Shown: positions 11,001-26,000, counted from the first letter of the stretch. The stretch: 64,000 nt of DNA from Areca catechu (GCA_021397845.1 CM038042.1:33614418-33678417), one strand, 5' to 3'. Notes: a model not told the origin generated them from the letters alone. Numbers and translations are program-made.

Positions 11001-14000
11001 AGTAATGTCTCTAGAAAGGGGTTGGGATGTGTCCTCATGTAAAATGGAAAGTTGGTAGCATGGAACGTGGTACCGTTCCGTACGAACCGGCAGCTAGCCG
11101 GTACGATTCATCCCAATAAAACGGTCCGACTTCCGGACCGTTTAAAAAATAAAAGAAATTAATTTCCATACCGGTACAATACTGTACCGTACCGGTACGA
11201 ACTGCTCAGTTCAGCCCACCGCCCGGTACCATCCGGTTCAGGTCCTTTTTTTCGCTTTGGGGGAGAGGGAAAGATGTTTTTTAATATAAAAAAGGGTCCG
11301 GCATACATGTCGATATGGTGCGGTACGGACCGTACCATACTGCACTGTCGATCTTCCGAGATGGGTCCCCGTACCGGGAACCCTGGTTAGTAGCGTATGC
11401 CTCCAGATAATTAAAACCCTATGAGCAGAACTATCCTACCTATGATTTAGAATTAGTTGCAGTAGTTTGCCCTGAAAATTTTGAGACATTATTTACATGG
11501 AGTACCTTGTGAGATTTTTACACATAAGAGAAAATTTGGAGACATTATTTATATGGAGTACCTTAAGAGATTTTTACACATCATAAGATCTTTAAATATT
11601 TATTTTCTCAAAAGGAACTAAATTTGAGGCAAAGAAGATAGAGCTTATTAAAGATTATGATCTAACCATTAATTACCATCCAGGAAAATCAAATATGGTG
11701 GCTGATATTTAAGCAGGAAGTCGGTGGGTGATATAGCAGCTTTAATCACTTCACAAAATGATATTCTTCAAGATCTTAAAAGCTAGATATCGAGGTATGG
11801 TTGCAAAATTTTGAAACCCAGCTCTCTGCTCTTAGTGTATAGTCTCCTTGGTTGATAGAATTAAAGCATCCTAAAAGATGATCCAAAATTACAGAGTTAG
11901 AGAGAAGGTACAATCTAGGATGATAACGAAGTTTAAAATACATGACGATGGATCTTTGAGGTTTGGAAATAGATTGTGTATTCCAAATAATGCTAGTTTG
12001 AAAAAAAATCTTTGGGGAAGGTCCACAATTCTACCTATTCCATGTATCCTGGAAGTACGAAAATGTATAAGGACCTTTGGAAAAACTTCTGGAGTAGTAT
12101 AAAAGGAGAATAGCTTTGTTTGTTGCTTAGTGCTTAACTTGTCAGCAAGTCAAAGCTGAGCACCAAAGACCTGCAGGACCACTGCAGCCCCTTGCTATTC
12201 CAGTGTAGAAGTGGGAGTATATCACAGTGGACTTTGTTTCTGGATTGCCAAGAACTTTTAAAGGATTTGATACCATCTGGGTGATTGTGGATCGATTAAC
12301 AAGTCAATATATTTTTTGCCTATCAAAGTCAATTTTTTTTGGAGAGGTTAGCTAAGCTTTATATAGATGAAATTATCACGCTTCATGGTATTCTAGTATT
12401 TATTGAACTGATAGAGACATGAAGTTTGTCTCACAATTTTGGAAAAGTTTGCATCAAGCCATGAAAATCAAGTTAGAATTTAGTACAGTCTTTCATCCCC
12501 AGATGGATGGACAGTCAGAGAGAACTATTCAAACACTGGAAGATATGTTAAGAGCATGTGTATTAGACCTTGAGGCATCTTGGGATGAACATTTATCACT
12601 AGTGGAGTTTGCATATAATAATAGTTACCAAACTTCTATTCAGATGGCTCCTTTTGAAGCTCTGTATGAGTGGAGTGAGGTGTAGAATTCCTATGAACAT
12701 TTATCACTAGTGGAGTTTGCATATAATAATAGTTACCAAACTTCTATTCAGATGGCTCCTTTTGAAGCTCTGTATGAGTGGTGTAGAATTCCTATCTGTT
12801 GGGATGATGTTGGTGAAAGGAGACTTTTGGGATTAGAAATTATTCAGCAAACTATAGAGAAAATTCAGCTTATTAGGAAGCGGCTTCTTTCAGCTCAGCG
12901 TCGACAAAAGAGCTATGCAGATAATAGGAGAAGAGAATTGGAATTCCAAGTAGGAGATCACGTGTTTCTTAAAGTGTCCTCTACGAAGGGAATGATGAGA
13001 TTTAGGGTATGAGGTAAGCTAATTCCCCGGTATGTGGGTTCTTTTGAAATCTTGGAGAAGGTTGGAATAGTAGCTTATCGTCTTACCTTACCACCTTTTC
13101 TTGCTGGTGTTCATAATGTATTTCATGTCTTAATGCTAAGGAAGTATGTACCCGATCCTAATCATGTGGTCGAGTTTGGACCACTTCAGCTTAGAGAAGA
13201 TTTATCCCTATGAGTGACTAGTGAAAGTTGTGGACAGGAAGGAGCAAGTCTTAAGGCGACATGTTATTCCCTTTGTCAGTATAGTGGAGCAACCATTCAG
13301 AGCAAGAAGCCACCTGGGAACTTGAAGAGTTCATGCAATCCAAGCACCCTCAGTTGTTTCATGAACTACGTATGTCAATTTCAGGGTTGAAGTTTTGTTT
13401 TTGGAGGGGAGAATGTGAAGCCCAGCCCACCTGGGCCATCTTGGGTTGAAGTCGGCAAGGCTTACCGACTTCAGTTCAAAGCAAAAAAAAAGAAGAGTTC
13501 AAAATAGTGGACTTCATCCCCTGCTTGATCGAGCGAGAAGTTCGCCTAAGAGATCGGAGGAATGTTGTGGAATGTTAGGAGATGGTTGGAGGAGCGACAG
13601 GGTTTGGTTGGACTCTCGAACTGTTGGAGTTATTCATTGTGAGCCGAGGTTATCTCCTACGAACCCTCTCTTCAAATCCCCTTACATCGCCTTCCACCAA
13701 ATTGAAACCAAGCTCTCTGCAGCCTTCTTTATCTCCGATAATCGTCGGATCACCAAAGCCCAGCCTTTGCCAATCGAAGACCCCTTCTTCTTTCTAATCC
13801 CTCTGCTCCCTTTTGATCTAAATTTCTTCGAAAGCCTTTTGGCCTCTACCATCGTTGGAAACCCAGTGTTGCTGGTCGCATCCCAGCTATCGCACCTCGT
13901 CGGTAAGCCTTCCTCCGTATTTTTTTTTGTTTAGGTTCTGCCCTTGTGGCATTATGGGGGCCATGCCTTTTTTTCTTTCCTCACTTGGCTTCCTTGTTGG

Positions 14001-17000
14001 TGGCCGAATTGCTGCTGGCTATGCCAGGTTCGCCGCCCCAACCCCCCCTCTGCATCCCGGCCATGCCATGTTGAGCTATCGCCTTCCTTCCTGGCATCCC
14101 TGATAGGGAGGGTCGTGCTCGGCCAAACGGGAAGAAGACAAACAGATAGAGGAGAAAGAAAGAAAAAGAAAGGAAGAAAAAAAGGGAGATAAAAGAAGAG
14201 AGAGAGAGGAGAGAGAGAAGGGAGAGAGAAGAGAATAGAGAGAAGGAAGAAGAGAGGAGGAAAAAAAGGAGAAAAGGGAAAATAAATAAAAAATAAATAA
14301 TAAAACTGGACCAACCGTTTTCATGATTTAGACCGAGATCTAGACCTGACCGAAAGTCTCTTTCCCTATTTTAGTTCATTTTTCTTAAATAGAATATTAA
14401 TTAGATAATTAAATTATTTTACCAGAGTCTTTATCTCCTTCGTTGGTAGGGGAGCAGCAGAGTTAGGATTCGATTTGTAATATATTGGTAGAATTATTTC
14501 TGACCCAGAAGGTCATTTGGGCATTGGAATCAGTCATCAAGGAGCTTTGGGTTTAGGTGTTATTTTCTTAGTCTATATTTTATCTTGGATTTTTATTTGA
14601 ATTTTGTATTCTTGTCAGTCTTGATGGAAAATTCTATTATTGAATGAAATGATTAGTGAATTTGCATTCTATCACTGTCTAGTTATTTATTGTAAAGGTA
14701 GGCTTTGCATGTTTGATGGGATCAAATCCTAAGGAGATGTTGCCGTCTGTTATATACCTGATTTGGGCCTCGAGCCGGGGCATGGCAGGCAGACTTCTAG
14801 AAGCAGTGGGCAGCGATGGAGCCATCGGCATGTAGGTGAAGATGCCTTTTTGTTGAGGCAAGAGATGTAGCCAAGCAAGGATGTCACTGGGGTGTCGGAG
14901 ATTGAGGGGAGCTTGATGAGGATGGTGGTGGAGGATCAGACATTGATCCACCCTAGGTGTTGCTTATGGCTAGGTACTTGCTGAGGCCATTGAGGTCTTC
15001 ATAGGGGATGATGGCGGGGTGATGGAAGCTTCCAATTGTGTGGCTTTTTTCATGTGTTACAAGTCTTGTAGTTGTACCATTCTTTGCTTTTGTGCCAAAA
15101 GATGACTACTGGTTACCTGACACCCATGAAGCATTAAGAGTTTTTTGTAATTAAATCCATTTTCATGCATGCCATTATTTAGCACTACTAATTCTTGACC
15201 TAAATTTGTCACTTTGCTATGCAGATTAGAAGTCTATACTTTGTATGATAAGCATTTACTCCACTTTCCCTCGTAAACCATGCACGGTCATCTTGTACAA
15301 CATTTTCTCTAATCGATATGGGATAAGCTTTCCCGTTTTGTTTTTTTCAATCATTAGTTAGTTTGAGGTCCAATATAAAGATTGAAATTGTAAGATGCAG
15401 AATCACAATTTGTCAAATTAGAGTCTAGGCAAAGAATTGAAAAAAGTAAAAGTCATACTATTAGAAAATCTGAAAATATAAAAAACATCAGTTTGTTTTG
15501 ATTAGAGAACTGAGAGATTTTAATGAAGAGAGAAGGGAATACAAATAAAAGTTTAAATGGGAAAATTAGATACGGAGATGAAACAGAAAAAGATGGAGAT
15601 GAAGAAGAGGGTGAGGATGCTAGAGATATAAAACATGATCTAAGAACTCAAAAAAAAAATAGTCGAGATGAGGTTGAAAAACGGATAGAGGAAACGAGAG
15701 AGGATAGAATCAGGGAGGAAAAGGAAAAAAAAGGAAGGAAGAAGAAAGGAGATGGAAAAGGGAATGAAGACAAGAAAGAAGGGCAAAGATTGGATAATGA
15801 AGGGTGTGCCGTTCTTTTGTTCTGTCAACCAAGCGAACGGGTTTGGGATCACTATACATATGCACAAAGCAAGGGGTTTGGTAAAATGTAACATGTTAAG
15901 TGTTATGTAAATGGGGCTTGCCCCAATGGTCACACACAAGGTGATAAATGCTGGTGGGATCTGGAGCATCTACAATCCTGAGAGTCAGGATGAGTCACCA
16001 TCTCAATTGTTGGGATCGGATGAGTCAAGAAATGTATCAAGATGGTATAGAGCATCCACCATCCTAAGTGTCACCATGTGGGGTGTCTCATTCCACTGTA
16101 AAATCAGGACAGCCTTGTAAATTGTATTTAAAACCTTGGTTGCATCCCTTTGCTTACAGTGTTCTAGGTTTGATTGTTAGGTTTATCTCTGAAAATACGG
16201 ACTGGGTAGGTCTCCCTCTTGCTCTCTAATACAAAAGTTGTTATCATGCATGCGGTAATAATAAAGTTAATGTGTGCAAATTTTTATAGCTTAGCAATTA
16301 GTGGTTACCTATGCTTTTGGTGGTGCATGGTGGACTGATGATCTCCTAGGCTTATGCATTGATGATAAGACCTTGATTAGGTCATTAGATGCCTAGGTGG
16401 ATTCTTGCAACATACATGTATGCTGGACCTTATCTCAAATCTAGAACATATGCTCTCTTTCTACGGGGAGGCTATACTTCAGAAAACCCTTCTTTTCTTC
16501 CCTTCTCACAAAACTCTATTGAAACTTTGAAAAGAAGGTTATCTATTTTCGTGAATCTATTAAACCATCCAAATGCTTTCCAGGTCTTGCAAGAATTGAA
16601 GTTTAATTATAAGTAAAAAGTTTTTTGTTGTTGGATAGATCACCAAGTCCTCTCCTTCTTAACTCAGAGAAATGAAAATGATAAAAAATAACACCAAATA
16701 TACTCAAATTAACAGAACACAGCATCAAATACAGAATTATATGTTAAAATTTGCCTCCTCGGTTTGGTTTAATAAGTTTTGTCTAGAACTGGCTGAAATT
16801 GGACCTAAAGTAATAGGAAGCAGGGAAAATGTTTTTTTTTTTTTTTGTTGTGGGGGCGGGGTGGTTTAAATATAATATAGGAGGTAAACCATTCAAACAG
16901 GAATTTGTTTTAAGATATCTAATGAAATGGTAATTTTTATGTTTGCTTTACATTATGAGCTTTTTTTAATTGAGGTAGATTCCTTATGAAGCAAAAAATG

Positions 17001-20000
17001 TCGAAGATTGTACAAAAATGTTCTTTTGAGCCAACACTTTATCAGCCATGTATTTATGTTTCTGGCCATTATTGATGTAACTCACAGGCAGAAACAACAG
17101 TTATCAATCAATGCACTCAGCTCCTTTCACTGTCAGCTGACCCTACTTATGTTATGACCTACCTCAGTCATAGCTTTCCTCAACACCGCCAGTATCTCTG
17201 TGCTGGTGCTTGGATGCTGATGAATGGACATCCAGAGAGCATCAACAGTACGAATCTTGTACGTGCTGATCCCTTTATCCTTTCCCTTGTGTGAGGTTGT
17301 TTGGGAAACTTATTGTGCTAGTTTTGAATGCAGGGACGTGTCTTGAGGGAATTCTCACCTGAAGAAGTGACATCTAATATTTACACCATGGTGGATGTCC
17401 TTCTTCACCATATTCAGATCGATTTGCAACATGGACATCTTGCGCAGGTTTCTATAAATAAATTAATGTTTTTTGATCTTTGTGTGACCGGGTATTTGCT
17501 TCTCTGAGTTGGTTTCCATGTTATGCTTTGCTTTTTGTCATAACTGTTATGTTCAGGATCTTCTATCAAAAGCAATGGCCAATCTTACATTCTTCATTTG
17601 GACACATGAGCTACTTCCATTGGATATTCTACTTCTAGCTCTTATTGACAGAGATGACGACCCTTATGCTTTACGTATTGTGGTATGCTTTCGTCAACAT
17701 AAACATTACCTTAGTTGTGGAATATTGTGTTTGATGACTGCTAGTCTGCTAGAATGTGTATATAACATGGATTATAGAAAGACAATTAGAAAGTGAGGAC
17801 ATTTTGTTGTTCAGAAACAAAGCATGTTTGGAGACCTTTATCTTTTAATATACATATTTATCTGACATATGGTATCTATTAATTGAGTTGTGACTTGCAC
17901 AAAGCATAATCATATCTTCTATTGATTTAATGTATTGCTTTCACAAGGTATATTTCTATATAAAGACCTCCAAATTCAAACCGGCCATATGGCTTTTTGT
18001 GAGAACATGGGTTAATGTCTTTGCAAGTCAAAGTGTGCTCTAGGAGTTTAATTATTTGAGAATATGATTGGTTAGTTACAGAATTAAAGTTTTATAGGAG
18101 AATCTGGATTTGGTAATCTGGAAAGTGTTATCACGTACTTTATTTTTGGGGCAAGTCTAGTTTTGATTCATTTTAGTCAAGGTTTTCTGGACTAGTATTG
18201 ATACCTGTACTGGTCACCGACTAGTACGGTATGGTACTGATTGACATGTCATTTTTTTTTCTTTTTCTTTTTTTCTAGTTTCTTAGGATATGTAATCAAT
18301 TTTTAAGGATTTCTTAAATAGTTTAAATCCAAATTGATGCCTTTCCATTTTATTACTTGTTTTTCCAAATTTCTTGGTGCCTTTCATTTAATGTGTTTTT
18401 TTCATTTTCAAATAATACCCATAGCTAAATTGTCCTGAATCACGGATGATTATTATGAAATATACTATTATAGTATGAAATGGTTAATATATTTTTCTTG
18501 TGCTATCATTTTTTCCTTAAATGTATCAACCTTTCTATCTTTGTATAACGGACTTTTCTTCATTTTTATATGATAGCAAAAGAAAAATATGATTACTTAT
18601 TTTTCTAAATGTCTATTATAATATGAAATAGCTAATATGGTTATTTATTTTCTCAAATATCTTGATGCCTTTCCATCTTTATATAACGTGCTTTTCTTCA
18701 TTTTTATATAATAGCCATAGCTGAATCATCCCGAATCATGGATGATTACTATGAAATATACTATTATGGTATGAAATGGCTTGTCCTTTTTTTCCAAATG
18801 TCTTGATGTTTTTCCATATATATATAATATACTTCCCTCATTTTCATATGATAGTATGCAAAAAAAATATGGTTAACTCATTTTTTTTCAAATATCTATT
18901 ATGATATAAAATAGCTAATATGTTTACCTGTTTTCTCAAATATCTTGATACCTTTTCATCTTTATATAATGTGTTTTCCTCTATTTCATATAATAGTCAT
19001 AGCTGAATTGTAATCGTGAATCAAGGATTACTATGAAATATACTATTATTATGGTATGAAATGACCAAATATGATTTTTTTCATAATATCCCTTTTTTTT
19101 ATAAATATGTTGATGCCTTTCCATCTTTTTATAACCATAGTTGTGCTTTTCTTTATTTTCATATAATAACCATAGTGGTACAATATTTTTCCAGAATAAT
19201 GGCTAGGTTGGGATATTCATGAGCATCTATTGCCTAATTCAAACAAATCCTATACAAGCAAGTATTTTTATGCAAAACACTTGTAAATTTTGATAATTAT
19301 GGTGCTTGTGATTAAAAAGTCTACTATAAATTTTAATAAAAACAAGCCACAAATTTTTGCAAATCTTTTCAGATGTGATGCATTGGTCTTCACTAATGTT
19401 GTTCCAAGGAATTAAGAAATAAATTTTGTTTGATAAAAATTAACTTAAAATAGGGCAGAATATAAAATCAGTCATATTTGGTAGATTTAGATTAGGATAT
19501 TATTGAGATTTTTGACAAATTAGTCATCCAAAATCAAGCATTTCAAAAGGTGCATATGGGCAAAACAAGATATTTATAGATTTTTGCAAGGACAAAGTAG
19601 AAAAAATTTCTTGGATGATTAATCTTTGATTTCTCTATATTTTTTCTGTGTTTCTCTTTTTTTTACTATGGAAACAAATTGGAAGAGAAGAGAAGTCTCG
19701 AGCCTTCTCCTCTCATCCCAACCTTCTTAAAAAGAAAAAAAAACTGAAACCGGGCTGAACCGCCTGGTTTAGCTTGGAATCGTGCCGAACCTCCTGCTTC
19801 GGCATGGTTTCGGTCAGTATAGAGCCTAGACCGAAATCCAGGGCTGAACCTTCCTGATTCAGCTCTTCCACGGTTATGAAAACCACCTTTTAGTACACAT
19901 TGATAATTCGATGACTAATTTTATAGTTGGATCGAGGGATTTGGAGAGGAGAAAAATAAAGGATAGTTAAAATCGCTTGTTTGGATAGTTAAAGTTGGTA

Positions 20001-23000
20001 ATTTGGACATTTACACCTTGGTTGGAAGAGAAGAATAGGAGAGGAGAGAAGAATAGGAGAAAGTATTAGGAGAAAGTTAATAGAGGGAATAGAGGAGAAA
20101 TAAAATATTCCTTCAAATTTGTAATTTTTTTCCCTCCAAATCGAGCTGATTTGGAGAGAGAAATTAGAAGTTTAATGAATTTTTTATAATTCTCATCTCA
20201 CCCCTTTAATAGTAAAAGAAAGTTGTAACATTTTCCTTCTTTTCCTTCTTTGTTTCTCTAAGAAAGGGAAGAAATTATTTTCTTTTCTTTCTTTAAACTC
20301 TCAACCAAGAGGAAAAAAATACACTTCCTTTATTTTCTTTTATTTTCTCTCCTTACTAATATTTTCTTTCTTTTCTCTCCTTATTAATATTTTAATCAAG
20401 GGCAGTAGAGAGAAAATTAGAGAGAAAGAAGCTCAGCTATTTTCTCTTCGTTTCTCCTTTTTAGTTCTCTTTTGTTTGTTTCTCTTATTTCTCTAGTTTC
20501 ACTTTCTTTCCTTCTCTCCTCTGCCATGCATCTGAACAACGCACAAAATTTCATACTGAAATGTTGATTTTCATTTTGGTTGCAATTCGCTATATGATCA
20601 ATTATCTAACATCAGCTTTAAGGTCTTTAAACAATATCTCTGGAATATATTATAAATTGCTGAATGAGGTGGCTTTAAGGAGCTTGACTTATAAAGTAGT
20701 TTACTTGAAGAATGAAAATTCCTGTATGGTTTGAGTTATGGCTTATGGCTTCCACTAGCACCTGACTCGCCAGGTAATACTGGCTGGATCCGGCTCCTGC
20801 TTTGATGGAGTTGTACTGGCTCTGGCACAGGTTCAGAAACTGGTGAAAGCTCTGTGATACTTATTTAGGCAAACAAATGACTGCTTTGCAAATGCTGGTG
20901 AAGCTTTTAAATGAGAGGTTTGATCCAAAATCTAAAACCAACTCATCTGGCATACCTTGTCCTCTTATTGTTCCCATTTCAGGTGCACTGCACTACTAGC
21001 CCAAATGGCTCATGCTTGTGGTGGCCCTAGGCATCATAATGCCGCCACTAGCTCAGTTGTCCTCCCTCTCTCCCTCTTCACCTCCATGAGTCCAAAAGCC
21101 TTGTTGAGGCTGATTGTTTAATCCTTCCAACGCTTCAGATGGCATGGCTACTGCACATGCTCTATGATTGATGGGAGTATTGAACAACAGCACAGAAGAT
21201 GGTTAGAAGATTTCAATCATTGTATACATAAAAGCAGTTATTTCTAGAGAGGCTTTAAAAAAATTAAGGGGTCAATCATCTAAACTTTCATGTAAATCAT
21301 CAATCAACATAGTCAAAAATATATGGAAAGGGGATAAATATGCTTAACTATTTTTCTCATTGTTTTGAGTTGGTATAAAATCAGTGCAGCTCCAACTTCA
21401 GTCAGTACTTTATTTTACAAGCCTCATACCCTTATCTGTAGTTGTCATTCATTTTTCTTTTTTCCTAACCAGCATAATGTCAATTCATACTTTAAGAAAT
21501 CTAATTTCCAATGGGAAATTGAAGTGTCTTTAGAGTCCCTTTTGGCTGGAAATCTTATTCTCTATCCTTGGTTCTGATTGCATGCACTTTTTAATTCCCG
21601 GATCCCTATAGAATAGGCATGCTGGTGTTTAAAAGTGAGCCTAATTGTGCGCAAGGGACTCAATGTAAAATTCAAACTGTATAATGACTAACTGTTGCCC
21701 AGATTGACAACCCAAGAGGGGGGGGTGAGTTTGAATTGAGTTTTACAAAAAATTAAAATAGTTATGTGCCTTTTGAAAATCAGAGTAATATGTGATACAA
21801 GTGTTGTATGAAGTGTCGAAGCTAAATGAGAAAGTAAGAGAGACAAGCAAATATAAACATGAGATTTATGGTGGTTTGGAGCAATCTCAGCTCCGATGTC
21901 CATTACTCAAGTACCTCTTAAGATTTTCACTATATTCCTGTAAGAATTTAGTCGGATTGTTTTATACCGGGCTCACAATCCAAAATCCAATACAATGTTT
22001 GTTTCCCGGACTCACAAACAATCCAATTGGTTTTCCAATATCAACCAATCAAATTCTAAACCCAATCTACAAGTTTGAGCTCCCTGCTGGACTTGTCATA
22101 ATACAAAACAATCAACTCAAAACAGAGCAACAAAGAAAATAAACTCTAAAAAAGTTAAGTTGTTGCAGTTGAAGCTTGATTTATAATTGCTTAAAAGCTT
22201 CAAAGGTTGCTTTTCAATAAGGTTTGTCATACCGAACCGGATCGGCCGCCAATCGGCACGGTTCGGTGCCAAAAACCGGTTCTCCGATTTAGAAATAAAA
22301 AAATTAATGAACCGTTCCCAAACCGGCCCGAACCGCGTCAAACCGATTGGTTCGGGACCGGTTCGAATCGGTTTTCTTTTCTTTTGGTTATTGTGCACTT
22401 ATTAGGGGGCTTTATAAAGTACTTGAGAGCTCTATTGGAAGGAAGGCTTCAACGAAGGCTGTGGACTCCGTTTTTTCCTGATTTTAAGCCAATCAAATGC
22501 CAAAATTATAAGAGGAAGGTAGATTGAAGGTACGTTCTTCCATTCTTTTTTCCTTCCTCTCCTTCTTTTTTTAAAATTCATGAAAAATGAAAATTAAGAA
22601 AAAATGCTGTCAAAAAATTTTTTTTGACATGATTTTAGAGTATGTTATAGATCTATGAAATATTTATACAATGATGCTAAGATTTTGATTTTTTGTTAGG
22701 GATATAATTTTTTAAAATAAAAATTATATTTGAATTAAAAAATTATTAAAAAATAATTAATTAATTAAAAATTAATAATTATAGATTATTGTTATAGAGT
22801 TCGTAAGCTACTCTCACTATAAATTTCGTGTCAATTTATCCAAGTTTTGATGCGTCTTATGAATAATACTTTAGGTTTAATATTGAAGAAAAAATGATCT
22901 TTTATACATTTTCAGTATCTTAAAAAAATATATGTAGTATCTATGATAGGATCCTACATGAATCTAAGATCAAATTATTTATTTATCATATTTTAATTTT

Positions 23001-26000
23001 TTATATTTTATAAATCTAAAAAATAAAAAACTAAATATTTAAATAAAAAATAGGTAATAAAGTACTAATTAATATATGTAATTATTGAGCTTATGTGCTT
23101 TTTAGATATTCAGAAATGGATCCATCAAGGAGGAAGGATCGGAGTGTGATTTTGGTTAGTTGCATAGAGAAATGCTCTCGGATCGGCATCACTAGAGATG
23201 TAAATGGTGCAATGTAGAATTCAAAGGTAGTGGGATAACGAGGTTGAAGCAGTACTTAACTGGCGGTTATTCTGATATATTTGCATGCCGATAGTATCCA
23301 CAGGAGGTCCGTCAATTGAAAAAGTATTTTATTGATTTCAAAGCAGGAAAGAAAAGAACGTCAAAAAAAAGGCAGAGGTGAATCGCAGAGCCGTAGAATC
23401 ATCTTCTTTTTACTTAGTGAGTCAGAGAGTATTCTTTTTGATGAAGAGGCACAGATGGAGGCTGCCATTCAAGCGAGCTTGTATGAGCGGAGGTAGCTAA
23501 AGGAGATGGTCAGGTAAAGACAGTGATTTGGACCATCAGCATTTGAGTTAGGATGAGGATCAGGCTCTGCAAGTGTTGCAGGAGAGTCTGAGATGTTTAG
23601 GAGGATCTGGATCAGAGAGCCCTTTAGGAGAGGCATCAACCATATTACATCAATATTGGAAGCATTAACAGCTAAAAAAAGTCTTTCAGGAACATTCCAG
23701 CAGGAGCCATTATTCATGATGTTGATCTATATTCCCTTCCTAACAGAGATTCCGAGCAACAGGATTGATAGCATGTTTAAAAAGGATAAAAAGAATGATA
23801 TGTGGCGGGCCATCAGATCCTGGTTTCATTTCAATCATATTCCAGTGCACGTAGCAGACAATCAATATTATGCTTTGCTATTTCATCTATATAGACTGTT
23901 GGTATAGGTGTAGATCCTCCAAGATCGAAGGATATATATGGTCAGCTTTGAACAGCAATAAGGAAGAGCTAGAAAATTGGATTGCCTTCTATCAGAGGTA
24001 ATGGCCCATGTTGGATTGATAGTGATGTATGATTATTGGACTGATCCTACTAGACAGAGCATCATCAACTTCTTGACTTATTATGATGGAATTTTTTCAT
24101 AAATCTTTTGATGCTTCAGATCAGGTACACGATAATAATTATATCCTCAGATTGATGGAGGAGGTGATTGATCAGGTGGGAGAGCATAATGTCATGTAGG
24201 TCATCATAGTTAATGGACCACAGTATAGGGCCGCAGGACAACTCTTGATGCGGTGGCGATCATATATTTTCTGGATTTCTTGTGCTATACATTGTATTAA
24301 TCTTTTATTGATGGATATTGAAAAAATCCATAGGATGCTGAAGATAGTTGAGTTAGCATAGATTATCGCCAGATTCATCTATAACTATACACGGATCTTA
24401 TCATTGATGAGGAGCCTTACTGGGAGAGATATTAAGATCAGGAATCACATGGTTTGCTACAAATTATGTAGTACTTAATAGTCTTCTTGGTAAAAAAGTA
24501 GAGCTGCGTCAGATGTTGGTCAGTCAAGAGTGGCAACAGAGCAATATGCTAGGCAAATACTGAAAGGAGCAATGTGAAAAATTTAGTGACAAGACAGACA
24601 TTCTGACAGCGGGCTGAGAGGATAGTGGAGACTATCAAGCCTCTATATGATGTACTTTGAGCCATGGACTTTGAGAGATGCTTAGATGGGCTTCTTGTAT
24701 TATTACATGATGTAAAGGGCAAAAAAAAGATCCAGGAGACAGATCCAGTACATGTTATTGAGTATATCTGGATCCAAGGTTTCAAATCCGTGGGATAGGG
24801 CTGTCCCGATTTTTTCCTAGAACGGGATGCCATCGCTTCATGCTCTGTCCCGATACTCAGGACAAGGGATGTCCCAAGATGTCGATTGGGATACTGGAAC
24901 GCTGGCAGGATGTCCTGTCTGACATATAGGATAAACCCCATCCCGGTGTTCATGGGAGGGTCCTGTCGGGACCTAAATTCTTGTCTGGATCATTGATGGA
25001 CGGTGGAGTTATCAAACGAGTTCGGATTTGCATCTAGCAGGTACGCAGTAAAATTTGAACTCTCTAAAATTTTAAATTAAATTATATTTGTATAAGCATG
25101 CTTGATAATTTTTAAAATACATGTACAGCTTAGTATCTGAATCCGAGATTTCAATACTACATATCATACATTATCATAGATGAACAACTTATATTTTTCT
25201 TATGCAATGTTATACATAAGATGGAGCTCGATCCTGATGTCGCAGCTATGTACCTAGAAGAAGTAAGTTACGTTGAAATTATTGAGTGATTTTTATTAGC
25301 ACTAATTTTAACAAGTAGCATATGATAATAACACTTTTTTTCCGGACAATTTTTTAGAAAGGGTACAAATTCTTTTGGATCCATTGTAGCCATTAGAAGT
25401 AAATCAAAGATAAATCTTGGTAGGTACTACTAAGTATTAAATCTAATATTAGATTCAGATTGATTTTTGAATTTTGCTAAATCTAAAATTTTAAATGATT
25501 TAATGTCTTTTGCAACTGAATGGTGCATGCATTTTGGTGGATTTACAAAATATTTAAAAGTTCTTGCTATCAAGATCCTCTCCTAGAGATGTTATATAGT
25601 GGATGCGAGCGCGACTGGTCTATATTTGGCCTTATCCACTCCAAGCAGAGAACTGTCAAACAGAAATGTCTCAACAATCTTGTTTGTGTATACTATAATT
25701 TAAGGTTGAGGCTAAAGTATATTCAGGAGGAAGTTGAACTGAAATACTCCGATCCCACCGCAAGTAATTATGTTGATGAGGATAAAAATCCGATAATGGA
25801 TGGGTCATGAGTCAGCAGTAGGAGCCAAAGCTTGATGAACCAGGATGGCCTTCCCGACTAACCAGTTTTGTAGCTAGCGAGGCTGGGGTGGATGCTGAAC
25901 AATGGACAACAAGCAATATTCCTCATAGGGTTCTAGCAGATACATCAGATCATCCCTCGCCATCTATTCGGTCCAGAGACAGAAAAATGAAAGGTAGTTG

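Larger units (their letters stand above)
9540..13360 (+). pseudogene. pol of the gypsy element (protease, RT, RNase H, integrase; broken)
   Basis: Protease is seen as VDSGAT near 9579 and FDIILGMDWLA near 9781. RT begins KPVSKALYRIAPAELKELKK near 10108, includes YGHYEFLVMPFGL.NAPAAF near 10460 and the catalytic FIDDIL near 10561. RNase H starts near 10980 and is interrupted by a hAT MITE. It resumes with YASR.LKPYEQNYPTYDLEL near 11393. Integrase has the CLTCQQVKAEHQRPAGPLQP zinc-finger end near 12135, the core WEYITVDFVSGLPRTFKGFD near 12212 and GQSERTIQTLEDMLRA near 12510. A 108-bp tandem duplication follows. The C-terminus includes FQVGDHVFLKVS near 12944 and HNVFHV near 13112. Many stops are present. 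Confidence 0.9.
6531..14792 (+). mobile_element. Ty3/gypsy LTR retrotransposon, Tekay/Del-like
   Basis: A complete 8.25-kb element (6536-14787) is flanked by a perfect 5-bp target duplication GGCAG (6531-6535 and 14788-14792). The order is 5' LTR, primer-binding site, gag with CCHC knuckle, protease, RT, RNase H, integrase, a chromodomain-like tail, polypurine tract and 3' LTR. Integrase after RT places it in Ty3/gypsy, and the tail (FQVGDHVF, HNVFHV, ending near EATWELEE) resembles the chromovirus Tekay/Del clade. Every domain has stops or frameshifts. It has the same orientation as MED23 and sits in its second visible intron. It is itself hit by a hAT MITE at 11059-11385. Confidence 0.93.

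Noticed and set aside
6420..15080. A host gene interrupted by the gypsy element
   Set aside because: The joined flanks give a weak open reading on + but no recognisable protein, and stops follow soon.
15523..15891. 122-codon Lys/Glu-rich reading on +
   Set aside because: Low-complexity AG-rich intron sequence, no homologous motif and no supporting gene structure.
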